Origin: Pseudomonas sp. DTU_2021_1001937_2_SI_NGA_ILE_001
GTDB taxonomy: Bacteria > Pseudomonadota > Gammaproteobacteria > Pseudomonadales > Pseudomonadaceae
Direction of reading: 5' to 3'
Length of the DNA: 64,000 nt
Assembly: GCF_032463525.1 (NCBI RefSeq)
Contig: NZ_CP135971.1
Location: 434,001-498,000 of the forward strand
Of the stretch, positions 38,165 to 46,194 are shown piece after piece. The notes under the pieces are model-generated. The model was given only the letters and a program-made list of their open reading frames with translations. It searched no databases and was not told the origin of the DNA. The position numbers were made by a program, and so were the translations under genes. Numbering within the stretch: the first letter of the stretch is position 1; each line of letters begins with the position of its first letter.

Positions 38165-39365
38165 TGCCCTGCTGGTTTCTCAGGATGAAGGTACCGACAA
38201 GATCGCTCTAGCTCTGTCGGGCGGTGGCTCTCGAGCTATGGCATTCCATTTGGGCTGCCTCCGCGCATTGCATGACCTAGGCGTGCTTCAGCGGGTTTCT
38301 ACCATCACCGCAGTTTCGGGTGGGAGCGTTCTGGCGGGCCTATATTGCAGTCACCCTGGAGACTTCGAGGCCTTTGAAGCAAGGGCACGTGAGATTCTTC
38401 GGGAAGGCTTCGCCAAACCTGCGCTCTGGAGGGCATTGAGTTCTGCTGATGGGATTAAAGCCGTAACTTATGCCAGTGCGCTGGTGGTCGAGCGAGCGGG
38501 GGCGTTTTTCTGGCGAATCGGCCAACGGTTACTCCGTAAGTGGAAGGCAGGGGAGCATTGGCCTAACTCAGCACCATTCCTGCGTAAGGCCAGTCGCACC
38601 ACCATCATGCGAAATGTCTTCAGCAAGACGTTCAACGGCTGTCTGCTGAAAAATCTCCGAAAGGATCGACCACAGCTCATTGTCATAGCCTGTGAGCTGC
38701 GAGCAAAGGCAGCGTTCTACTACACCAAAGATCGCCTTCATTGCTGGCGGTATGGATCCGCTAGCTCTGAAGGGGTCGAGCTGGCTGATGCTGTCGTGGC
38801 CTCAGCAGCATACCCCGCATTTCTTCCTGCCCTCGACCAGCGTCTGCTTTTCAGTAAGGCATCGGAAGAGCAGGCGCATAGGATTACCCTCACTGACGGA
38901 GGCGTTTACGACAACCTGGGCTTGGCTCCGCTCTGGCCGGACCGAGACTTTTCGGAAAGTCTCCCGGTGCCACGCCATGATTGGATTATTGCCTGCCGAG
39001 CAGGTTATGGCCTCGAGGTCACTGAGCCTGCTTCGATGTGGGGCGCGCGCATGGGGGCATCGTTTGAGAGCGTGTTCGCAAGAGCCCAGAACCTAGCGAT
39101 GAAACGCCTTTTTGACCTCAAAGACCTAGGCAAGCTCAAGGGCTTCATGTTGCCCTATCTCGGTCAGAAGGACAGTACCCTCAAATTTACTAACCTGGAT
39201 ATGGTTACCGCTGAGGCCACAGCGGGCTATGCGACCAATTTCAATGCAATGGACAAAGAGTGGATTGAGCGTCTAGTAAGGCGAGGAGAGCAGATTGTCC
39301 ATGCGCAGTTTAAAGAGCATTGGCAGTCATACATGCCCCCTAAGCCAGTCAAGGCCAAGGTCTAA
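38151..39365 (+). CDS. Patatin-like phospholipase, candidate effector
   Basis: The 404-residue protein has the patatin oxyanion loop GGGSRAM (from about residue 24), the nucleophile elbow AVS56GGS, and the catalytic DGG with Asp249 in TLTDGGVYDNLGL. Patatins hydrolyse membrane phospholipids, and in CBASS (CapV) they kill the infected cell once activated. The ATG at 38151 overlaps the end of the E2-E1-JAB gene, giving translational coupling and shared regulation. No membrane segment is obvious. The role as effector is inferred from operon logic. A remnant of a second copy lies just downstream. Confidence 0.88.
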   Translation: MSVSDALLVSQDEGTDKIALALSGGGSRAMAFHLGCLRALHDLGVLQRVSTITAVSGGSVLAGLYCSHPGDFEAFEARAREILREGFAKPALWRALSSADGIKAVTYASALVVERAGAFFWRIGQRLLRKWKAGEHWPNSAPFLRKASRTTIMRNVFSKTFNGCLLKNLRKDRPQLIVIACELRAKAAFYYTKDRLHCWRYGSASSEGVELADAVVASAAYPAFLPALDQRLLFSKASEEQAHRITLTDGGVYDNLGLAPLWPDRDFSESLPVPRHDWIIACRAGYGLEVTEPASMWGARMGASFESVFARAQNLAMKRLFDLKDLGKLKGFMLPYLGQKDSTLKFTNLDMVTAEATAGYATNFNAMDKEWIERLVRRGEQIVHAQFKEHWQSYMPPKPVKAKV

Positions 39366-39431
39366 TCTCTTAACGCAGTGGCGCGCGCAGGTAAATGACT
39401 GTGCGGTGGATATCTAAATAATTTAAGAAAA

Positions 39432-39560
39432 ATGAAAGATATATCGACTGGGCGATTAGTGACTCGCGGAGAGCGAATTGTGCAGGCTCAGTTTGAGCAG
39501 CACTGGTCGTCGGTAGAGCAGGCACAGCCGCAACCTAACCAAGAAACTGATAGGCTCTAA
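39432..39560 (+). pseudogene. C-terminal remnant of a second patatin gene
   Basis: A 42-codon open frame starting ATG at 39432 reads RLV-T-RGERIVQAQFEQHW, which matches the end of the upstream patatin (RLV-R-RGEQIVHAQFKEHW) before diverging. The shared part covers about 20 residues with 14 or more identical. The rest of the second gene is gone. This suggests that a paralogous patatin once stood here and was deleted, or that recombination between copies took place. It may not be translated. Confidence 0.65.
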
Positions 39561-39601
39561 ACTCCGAGCTTGGCATTGCAGAGAAAGGAATACACTCGCT
39601 T

Positions 39602-40975
39602 ATGTTCAAAAACAAATTTTTTGCTTCTGCTGCTCAGGAAGATGGCGAGCCGCGTCGTAAAGGGCGCGTTTACGCTGCCATAGAAATTCCTGAGCTAGAT
39701 GAGGGTTTGCAGCCTTATGAGGCTGAACCAGTCTACCTTGAGTGTGTCGATACCTCCTGGTTAAATTCTTTTAAGGTGAGCGAGAATGGTCCGAGTTGGA
39801 GCAAGTTATTTCAGATGGCACCGCTATCAGTACTTGAGCTGACTAGCTATAAACTTCCTATATTTCCTGAGAGCTCTAAGCCCGGTGATATTGCGTGGTT
39901 CGAATTTGGGTACGAGCCCGCTTCTAGCTCGGAGAGCGATGCGCGGATTTACACCAATCTCCTTTCTGAAGGAACGACGGTCAAAATATCCTTCCATGAG
40001 GCTCGTCCGCTTGGTTGGGCAGAAAGGGGGGGAATAGGGGATGTCGCACAAGCGCTGGCTAAATATAACTCTTCTAGTAACTCTCAGTATTCTCTGGAAA
40101 AGCGTTTAGCGAGGGTGTCTACTGCTGGCGGAGTTGCGTTTTATGATGTTGGGCAGGGCGCGTGTCAGGCTGCCATTGATAATGATCTGCACATTCCTCA
40201 ACTTTACGTAGATTTCGGAGGGGGGGTGCTCACGAATAAAAAGACATTCCCCGATGGTTTTGCTGGTTTCTGCTTCACCTGCGACCCCATGGTCATTCTG
40301 TCTCATTGGGATTGGGATCACTGGTCTTCAGCTCAAAGGTGGCCTGAGGCTCTAAATACGCCTTGGCTGACACCGCCAGTGCCCTTGAAGCCAATCCAGC
40401 TGGCATTCGCTGCTGAGTTGCATGAACGAGGTTCCTTGCACATTTGGGACGGTGCATGGCCTGGGACTATCACTGCTGGAGCGGTCACTATCGAGCGTTG
40501 CACTGGACGGACGGCTAACGATTCTGGGCTAGCAGTCACGCTGCGTCGGCGGCGTAGTAGCCCTAAGAACTGTCTCCTCCCTGGCGATGCCGATTACGCC
40601 TGTATTCCTTCTGTTGTGGCTGGGGAGTCGTTCAATGCTCTGTGCATGACTCACCATGGCGGCAGGCTACACTCCCCGACTTATCCAAAAGCAAAGCGCG
40701 GCGCTGCATCTGTACTTTCTGCGGGGCCCCGAAACTCCTATCGTCATCCGCTATTTGACACAGTCGTGGCTCACTTGGAACACGGGTGGAGCTTGCCAAC
40801 AGGTACGGCTTTGTCAGGACAGCGCCCATGCCATGTATTAGTTCCGTGGGGGGGAAGGCCACACATATTACAAGGTGGCTGTCACGCTGGGAGGTGCGCC
40901 ACCGCTGTTTCGGCCATTGCTCCGGCAAACGGAAAAATCACCAAATTCGCCCGCCGCAGTGAGAGCGCTATGTGA
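39602..40975 (+). CDS. Second metallo-beta-lactamase-fold protein, ComEC-like
   Basis: This 457-residue protein has an N-terminal region of about 175 residues that I do not recognise, followed by a ComEC/Rec2-type MBL domain. The domain shows AFYDVGQGACQA, YVDFGGG, the metal site H235-W-D-W-D-H240, LLPGDADY and MTHHGG. ComEC MBL domains are linked to DNA degradation during uptake, so nuclease activity is plausible. Gene order and low GC place it in the cassette, 236 bases after the patatin stop. Separate transcription is possible. Confidence 0.82.
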   Translation: MFKNKFFASAAQEDGEPRRKGRVYAAIEIPELDEGLQPYEAEPVYLECVDTSWLNSFKVSENGPSWSKLFQMAPLSVLELTSYKLPIFPESSKPGDIAWFEFGYEPASSSESDARIYTNLLSEGTTVKISFHEARPLGWAERGGIGDVAQALAKYNSSSNSQYSLEKRLARVSTAGGVAFYDVGQGACQAAIDNDLHIPQLYVDFGGGVLTNKKTFPDGFAGFCFTCDPMVILSHWDWDHWSSAQRWPEALNTPWLTPPVPLKPIQLAFAAELHERGSLHIWDGAWPGTITAGAVTIERCTGRTANDSGLAVTLRRRRSSPKNCLLPGDADYACIPSVVAGESFNALCMTHHGGRLHSPTYPKAKRGAASVLSAGPRNSYRHPLFDTVVAHLEHGWSLPTGTALSGQRPCHVLVPWGGRPHILQGGCHAGRCATAVSAIAPANGKITKFARRSESAM

Positions 40976-41450
40976 GCCGAGCAGCTAAGCCCAGCCTCAC
41001 CTCAACGATTGCTTCTGGCCGTTTGCTGACCTACGTCGAGGGCACTTTTGAGTCGTTTTCTACTGTTCATCCCCTAGCAGTTGAACCGGGTGTGCCTAGC
41101 TCTCACTGTATCCAACGCAATTTTCGATTCGATTCCACTGAAAGCCATAACCAGCTGATTTTTTTATAGATACCTTTTGAGGTACGCCAAAAAATCCACC
41201 AAATTCCAGCCCCGCGAAAACCGGGGCCTCCCGGCCAACAACCGTCCGTCTGTCTCCGCCATCGAATATCACTTAGAGCCACTCACCAGTGACGATATCG
41301 ACCTGACGAAACAGGAAAGTCAAAATCAGCCCCAGTCAAACCACCCACATGCTAACCAAAGCGTCGCCCGCTTCAACATTCACGGATTTTCGATCCGACA
41401 CCCATTCATTGGTGCGGAGGCTACGGCCGACGGTGGTTTCACGCTCGCCT
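40976..41450. other. Right part of the island, no clear gene
   Basis: An open frame at 41177-41485 (102 codons, plus) starts MRYAKKSTKFQ and matches nothing I know. It may be chance. The 11-mer GATTCGATTCC at 41126-41136 repeats the left-edge tRNA-like scar. A T-run at about 41157-41166 follows no clear stem. Confidence 0.4.
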
Positions 41451-41855
41451 TTAGCGACCACCAGGACGACATGCGAACCGGGTAAGTGAAGGAACGGAGT
41501 CTCTCGATATGCTGTTCACTGACCAACTGCCTTCCAGGCATTTACCTTGGGGCAGGTCACCCAGGCATTTGACCTCGGCGACCACCTGCGGCGTGCCCGT
41601 TTCATCACAAGCGTACAGGTCGGCCTTGCTTCGTTCGCCAATGGATAGGTCGGTCCATATTTCCAGTTCAGGGGTGTTCCAGGCATACAGACTGAGTTCC
41701 GCCTGAATCCAGTGCTCTCGAAAATTGTTGAGCTGCAAGTCGCTTTCGCCGCACCCTGACCGGATACCGCAAACAATCCGAACAGCACTGCCAGCGCACC
41801 AGCCCCAAACTGACTTGCACCGCAGCCAGCCTAGACCGACCAAACAATCACCCAC
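41451..41855 (-). pseudogene. Possible PD-(D/E)XK nuclease-like fragment
   Basis: The central part of this 134-codon frame reads like a real protein: FREHWIQAELSLYAWN, then KADLYACDE and VVAEVKC, giving the D and E-x-K pattern of PD-(D/E)XK nucleases. The first 40 residues (Trp/Cys-rich) and the last 20 look like frame noise. I take it as a truncated remnant at the island's right edge. Frameshift at the N-terminus cannot be excluded. Confidence 0.35.
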
Positions 41856-41858
41856 CCA

Positions 41859-42434
41859 TCACGAAAACCCCTCATCGTCAGTCACCCGCTGCAGCAGTTC
41901 GGCAATCTGCTCGCGATGAACCTGTTGCCTGTGCTGAGCCTCTTGCAGCGCCTCGACGATGGAGCGGCTTTTCGCCAGGTCGATCAATTGCGAGTACGCG
42001 TCGATCTGGCGGTCTTCCAGTTCGATGTAGCGCTTCAGGTATTGGTGTGGGTCACGAGGGAAGGGGTACAGCGCCTGTTGGCCCGTTTCGATTGCCTCGA
42101 CCCGGCGGGCGAAGACTTTGGCAATGTCGAAGCAGTCGGTCTTGATGCTGCGGCTGTGCAGCAACTGGTGGAGTTCGTCTGGCGGCGGGTTGCGCGAGAA
42201 GCGCCCGCGGCGCCTCCTGGCCAGGTGCACGAGGATGGCGGCCAGGATTTCGGCGTTTTCGATTTTTTCCTTGGCGATCTGCGTGATGATCCTTCTACGT
42301 TCCGGCTCTCGATCCATCGCGGCGTTGACGAGGTAGGCGGTCGCGGACGGCAGTTCGCCTTCCATCCCGCGAAACTGCTCCAGTAACAGCTCGAACAAGG
42401 TGATTCTGTCTTTTGCCTTTAAGGAAGTGGACAC
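41859..42434 (-). CDS. Ferritin-like protein, degenerate relative of the adjacent Mn catalase
   Basis: The 191-residue protein starts ITLFELLLEQFRGMEGELPSA, which lines up with LLLEQFGGPQGELAAA of the Mn catalase two genes upstream. The next helix also aligns (AKEKIENAEI with ATEELSHLEV), but the metal-ligand His is Asn here. The C-terminal half is a helical segment with LEDRQIDAYSQLI and a Gln/His-rich end. It is probably a non-catalytic or re-purposed paralogue. A terminator at 42532-42555 separates it from the upstream genes, so it has its own promoter. Confidence 0.7.
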   Translation of the reverse strand: MSTSLKAKDRITLFELLLEQFRGMEGELPSATAYLVNAAMDREPERRRIITQIAKEKIENAEILAAILVHLARRRRGRFSRNPPPDELHQLLHSRSIKTDCFDIAKVFARRVEAIETGQQALYPFPRDPHQYLKRYIELEDRQIDAYSQLIDLAKSRSIVEALQEAQHRQQVHREQIAELLQRVTDDEGFS

Positions 42435-42531
42435 GATGGCTCCTGACAGTCGTCAAAGGGTGGGTCGATGAGAGAAGCGTCGAGCGACGTGTTCGGCCAA
42501 AGTGACAGGGGAGCGTCCAATGCATGGCGTT

Positions 42532-42555
42532 AAAAAGGCCCGCATTGCTGCGGGC
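42532..42555 (-). terminator. Rho-independent terminator after the small stress gene
   Basis: On the minus strand GCCCGCA-gcaa-TGCGGGC forms a perfect 7-base stem followed by C and five T. It lies 27 bases after the stop of the 55-residue gene and ends the yciF-like/Mn catalase transcript. Confidence 0.8.
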
Positions 42556-42581
42556 AATGTCTTGCGCGTTTCAGTAGCGGG

Positions 42582-42749
42582 TCATGCTCGTCGAAGCTTG
42601 GGCTTCATCGCGCTGAATGCCTTGACCATCTGACGGGCCTTGAAGGCCGACCTCAGGCCATGGGCTTCGGCGCTGTAATGGTCGAACGACTCGCCAAAGC
42701 GCTGCATCAGCTGCGCGCCCAGCTCGATTTCGCGGGGTAGGGTCTGCAT
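42582..42749 (-). CDS. Small hypothetical protein in the Mn catalase operon
   Basis: This encodes 55 residues starting MQTLPREIELGAQL and ending in a basic KPKLRRA. I use the ATG at 42749 because AGGAG lies 7 bases upstream. An ATG at 42764 in the same frame overlaps the catalase stop. The protein is amphipathic and helical with no known family. Its position between the catalase and a terminator shows it belongs to that operon. Confidence 0.65.
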   Translation of the reverse strand: MQTLPREIELGAQLMQRFGESFDHYSAEAHGLRSAFKARQMVKAFSAMKPKLRRA

Positions 42750-42763
42750 GTCGACGCTCCTCA

Positions 42764-43654
42764 TCAAGGTTGTTCCGCGGCTTTGCCCTGGGCGAGGCCC
42801 GAGCCCATTTCCGCGCCGGTGATGGGCAGGCTGTCAGGGTCTGACTCGGTGCGCCGCTTCATGTTGGCCAGTGTGGTTTCCTCTTCGGCCGACAGCGTGA
42901 CGCTCGCCAGGCCGTCGCCGCCATCCACGGCTGGCTGCGGATCCTCGACGTACTCGAACTCGTCGCCGTTCCATGGCCCACGCACGCTGGGTTCGCCCTG
43001 GGAGAGGTTGAAGTACTTGCGGGTGAACTGCGGGTCACCCGGCAACTTGCCTTGCGGGAAATTGGGCTGAATGGCATGCAGCGCTTTCTCGAAAGACAGC
43101 TGGTGGGCGATTTCCCGGGTCATGAGAAAGCCCAGGGCGTCCTTGATACCGGGGTCGTCGGTCACGTTCATCAGGCGTTCGTAGACGATCTTGGCCCGCG
43201 CTTCGGCGGCGATGTTGGACCGAAAATCCGCCGTCGGCTCGCCGATGGTGTCGACATAGGCGGCGGTCCAGGGCACGCCTGCCGAGTTCACCAGCGGCGC
43301 GCCTCCGCCATACAGCAGGCTGGTCACGTGCGAGTCATTGCCTGCGCCGGTGAGTGAACGATACAGCTCGCCTTCCTGCTCGACGCCTTCGGCCATGCGG
43401 CCTTTGGCGCCACGGTTGAGCATGACGATGATCGAGCCGATCACCTCCAAGTGGCTCAACTCTTCGGTGGCAATGTCCAGCAGCAAGTCCTTGCGCCCGG
43501 CATCTTCCTCGCTCAGGCCTTGGGTGAAATAGCGGGCGGCGGCGGCCAGTTCGCCCTGTGGGCCGCCGAATTGCTCCAGCAGCAGGTTGGCCAGGCCTGG
43601 GTTGGGGTTGGCCACGCGGACGGTGTATTGCAGACGCTTGTTATGGATAAACAT
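42764..43654 (-). CDS. Manganese catalase family protein
   Basis: The 296-residue protein starts MFIHNKRLQYTVRV and has the ferritin-like four-helix core with the dimanganese ligands: Glu in LLLEQFGG, Glu/His in ATEELSHLE, Glu in AEARAK and His in TREIAHQL. It splits hydrogen peroxide into water and oxygen in the cytoplasm. The 37-base gap to the upstream DUF892 gene and its coupling to the small gene downstream indicate one stress operon, typically RpoS-controlled. The length is at the upper end for the family because of a flexible acidic tail. Confidence 0.93.
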   Translation of the reverse strand: MFIHNKRLQYTVRVANPNPGLANLLLEQFGGPQGELAAAARYFTQGLSEEDAGRKDLLLDIATEELSHLEVIGSIIVMLNRGAKGRMAEGVEQEGELYRSLTGAGNDSHVTSLLYGGGAPLVNSAGVPWTAAYVDTIGEPTADFRSNIAAEARAKIVYERLMNVTDDPGIKDALGFLMTREIAHQLSFEKALHAIQPNFPQGKLPGDPQFTRKYFNLSQGEPSVRGPWNGDEFEYVEDPQPAVDGGDGLASVTLSAEEETTLANMKRRTESDPDSLPITGAEMGSGLAQGKAAEQP

Positions 43655-43691
43655 GATCTACCTCTTCATCGTCTAGCTAAGAGTTCAAGTG

Positions 43692-44207
43692 TTATTTTTC
43701 CTGGCTCGCCAGGGTGGCGGCCTGGTTGCCGCCTTGCTCGGCGATTGCGGTCAACTTCTCGTCGGCGCCTTTTTCTTCGGCGAGGGTTTCCTTGAGCAGC
43801 TTGGTCGCGTCTTTCATACCCAACTGATTGGCCATGGCGATCAAGGTGCCGTAACTGGCGATTTCGTAGTGCTCGACCTTTTGCGCCGCGCCGATCAAGG
43901 CAGCGTCCAGTACTTCGCCTTTTTCGATCTCGTCGAGCAGTTCCTTGCTTTCCTCCACCAGGCCCTCCATGGCCGCACACTTCATGCGCTTGAGCTTCAG
44001 CCCGGCGTTCTCGACCAGTTGGTCGATGCGCTCGATCTGCCCTTGGGTTTCTTCCAGGTGCGCTTCGAACGCTTCCTTGAGCAGCGGGTTGGTGGCGGCG
44101 CGTGCCAGTCTTGGCAAGGCTTTGGTGATCTGCTTTTCCGCGCTGTAGACGTCTGAAAGCTCGTGAATGAACAGGTCGTCGACAGTAGTGCGTGCTGATT
44201 TGGCCAT
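43692..44207 (-). CDS. DUF892 (YciF-like) ferritin-like stress protein
   Basis: The 171-residue protein begins MAKSARTTVDDLFIHEL and carries DVYSAEKQITKALPRLA and KVEHYEIASYGTLIAMA, the signature of YciF/DUF892. It folds as a ferritin-like bundle with a possible di-iron site and responds to general stress. The ATG at 44207 has GAGGAA upstream. It heads the operon with Mn catalase. A YciG-like KGG gene is 0.9 kb away, as in enterobacterial yciGFE. Confidence 0.92.
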   Translation of the reverse strand: MAKSARTTVDDLFIHELSDVYSAEKQITKALPRLARAATNPLLKEAFEAHLEETQGQIERIDQLVENAGLKLKRMKCAAMEGLVEESKELLDEIEKGEVLDAALIGAAQKVEHYEIASYGTLIAMANQLGMKDATKLLKETLAEEKGADEKLTAIAEQGGNQAATLASQEK

Positions 44208-44520
44208 GCTGGATTCCTCGGTTCTGTGGCGAAGATTGGGTAGAGCGTGATACGCCCTACACAAAGGTTGAGCAGGTCGAGCGCTGCCGCGTTCGTTCTA
44301 TTTGCGAGAATCTGCGATGAGCGGTCTCATGGCTCATGGCTATCTGAATAGGTAGGTGATAAGCGGGCAAGATCGGTGATCGTCGCTAAAAATCGGGTAA
44401 GCGGATGCCTTCAAGCGGTGCTTTGCGGCGACCGCGCCTTGGCAGTGGATGGTTTCTTTCAAGGGCGGTCGCAGTCGGGGATGGGGGCTTCTGTTACCGC
44501 AGGGGCGGTGGCAGGACCGC

Positions 44521-44835
44521 TCACGCTCTGCTTCTGGGCATGTCGAGATTCTCGTGGTACTCGATGCTGAACAGGATCACGTTGCCTCTGTCCTGGGGCT
44601 GCACCATGCCGATGGAACCTTCGAGATAGATGCCGTTATCCAGCAGGATTTCCAGGTAATTGCTGCCGTGTGGCACCTGAAAGTCGGATAGCAGGCTCAG
44701 CCTGGCGATCTGGGCGATCGCGCATTTGTCGATGCTGACCAGCGACCTGATCAGGGCGGTCTGGCTCCTGGGCTGACCGCTGTATTGGCAGCAAAACCTG
44801 ATCGCAGCGGGGCCAGAAAGCGCTGTAAAAGACAT
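44521..44835 (-). CDS. Hypothetical protein
   Basis: This 104-residue cytosolic protein starts MSFTALSGPAAIRFCC and ends with GMVQPQDRGNVILFSIEYHENL. I start at 44835, where AGGTG precedes the ATG. The longer frame lacks a site. No family is recognised. It is a lone minus-strand gene between the stress operon and the KGG gene. Confidence 0.55.
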   Translation of the reverse strand: MSFTALSGPAAIRFCCQYSGQPRSQTALIRSLVSIDKCAIAQIARLSLLSDFQVPHGSNYLEILLDNGIYLEGSIGMVQPQDRGNVILFSIEYHENLDMPRSRA

Positions 44836-45110
44836 AAAACACCTGTGCACGGGCGTGATGAATATATTCGTGAGGCTAGCAGTCGTTAGTTGATACATGG
44901 GGATTACAGATCAGCGGTCGTTACTTGAACGCTTTTGGTCGACAGCAAGAATGGCCATGATCTAAGTGGCTGTTTGATATGTATTGGCCATTTAATAAGG
45001 CGGCGTTATGCCGTTGGTCAGGCGACCCTGATTTATTTGAAGTAAGTACACGAGGGGTGTGTCACAGCTGAACACAGAATGTCCTGTGTGATCGTAACGA
45101 GGAATACATC

Positions 45111-45446
45111 ATGGCTCGTAATCAAGATGATCGTGAAAATCAAGGTAATGCTGGAAACTTCGCCAACGACCGGGAAAAAGCCTCCGAGGCCGGCAAGAAA
45201 GGCGGGCAGAATTCTGGCGGCAACTTCGCCAATGATCCAGAGCGGGCGGCTGAAGCCGGGCGCAAAGGCGGGCAGAATTCGGGTGGAAACTTCGCCAACG
45301 ATCCCGAGCGAGCAGCCGAGGCCGGCCGCAAGGGCGGGCAGAATTCCGGCGGAAATTTCGCCAATGACCGGGAAAAGGCTTCCGAAGCGGGACGCGTTGG
45401 CGGGCAGCATAGTCATGGCGGAGGTCGTGGCAGCGATGACAACTAA
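45111..45446 (+). CDS. KGG repeat general stress protein (YciG/con-10-like)
   Basis: The 111-residue hydrophilic protein is built from four tandem repeats of the type GNFANDxExAxEAGxKGGQNSG, the KGG (stress-induced) motif of YciG, GsiB and con-10. These proteins are disordered and protect cells in desiccation or stationary phase. GAGGAA precedes the ATG. Most family members have one to three repeats, so four is on the long side. Base-level similarity between repeats suggests recent duplication. It probably shares RpoS control with the nearby catalase and DUF892 genes. Confidence 0.93.
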   Translation: MARNQDDRENQGNAGNFANDREKASEAGKKGGQNSGGNFANDPERAAEAGRKGGQNSGGNFANDPERAAEAGRKGGQNSGGNFANDREKASEAGRVGGQHSHGGGRGSDDN

Positions 45447-45694
45447 CTTGCAGCTTCGCCGAAAGACTGTTGCCTGACCATCAGATGGGGGAGTGAGCAG
45501 TCCTCCCATCCCCTCGAATGAATTGGCATCAATATCAGATGCCGCAGGTGTCCGCTTTATATTCTCTTGGGTTACATCAGCAGGACTGGGATTGCCCATC
45601 TAAGGGCTTTTATTCATTGACACGGTTCGGCTGGGATGAAACTTGTAGGCGCCTATGAAGTGTCGCGTCTGTCGTTGTAGGAGGAATTCTGGCC

Positions 45695-45985
45695 GTGAAA
45701 AGTCAGCCCTGTGCGTATAGCTTTAATTACCGCGACTATGTTGTAGCCGTATGTTTGACTCAACATCCGCATGGTGTGTTGTGTGAAATGCTGGTAGCCC
45801 GATCAGGAGCGCCAAGCTCTACAGATTCCATTCATTCGAATGCGTTCTATCGGGATGCGCAGTCCGCGTGCAAGTGCGCGGCTGTCGAAGCATTCGGTTT
45901 GATTGATCGTATTCATCGTGCTGGCTGCAACATGGGTTTGCAGCCTTCGGTCCATAGGGCGCCAAGAGGGCGGCTCCTGGATTGA
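45695..45985 (+). CDS. Small hypothetical protein
   Basis: The 96-residue product starts at a GTG with a strong AGGAGG 11 bases upstream. Residues 8-40 form a plausible beta-rich segment (YSFNYRDYVVAVCLTQ), followed by a Cys-containing helix. I know no family. The ribosome site is the main support, so confidence is moderate. Confidence 0.5.
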   Translation: MKSQPCAYSFNYRDYVVAVCLTQHPHGVLCEMLVARSGAPSSTDSIHSNAFYRDAQSACKCAAVEAFGLIDRIHRAGCNMGLQPSVHRAPRGRLLD

Positions 45986-46194
45986 TCTGATCAGCGGGAC
46001 TGTGGCCTGATTGCAAGACGCCTCCCTTTTCCTTGAGGGAAATTTCCTAGAAAATCCCGGCCGCTTGCGCCTGCCCGATTCGCTCTCTAGGCTGCCTGCC
46101 GTCGCTGGAAACAGCGGCAGGGCTTGGCCGCCCAGCCAGAGAAAGGATGCAGTCGCTTGTCGTCGTGGACGGGGTCCGTTCGCGTGCGTGTTAT

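Noticed and set aside
34827..40975. Calling the cassette a CBASS system
   Set aside because: No CD-NTase gene is present, and the E1/E2 and JAB modules are fused, so a CBASS label would overstate the evidence.
41177..41485. 102-codon frame at the right of the island
   Set aside because: No known family and no clear ribosome site. Described only as part of the region.
45111..45446. Tandem repeats that look like a small CRISPR array
   Set aside because: The repeats are codon-periodic and encode the KGG protein. There are no unrelated spacers and no cas genes.
45033..45599. 188-codon minus-strand frame
   Set aside because: Antisense to the KGG gene. The product is a repeat artefact of the KGG codons.
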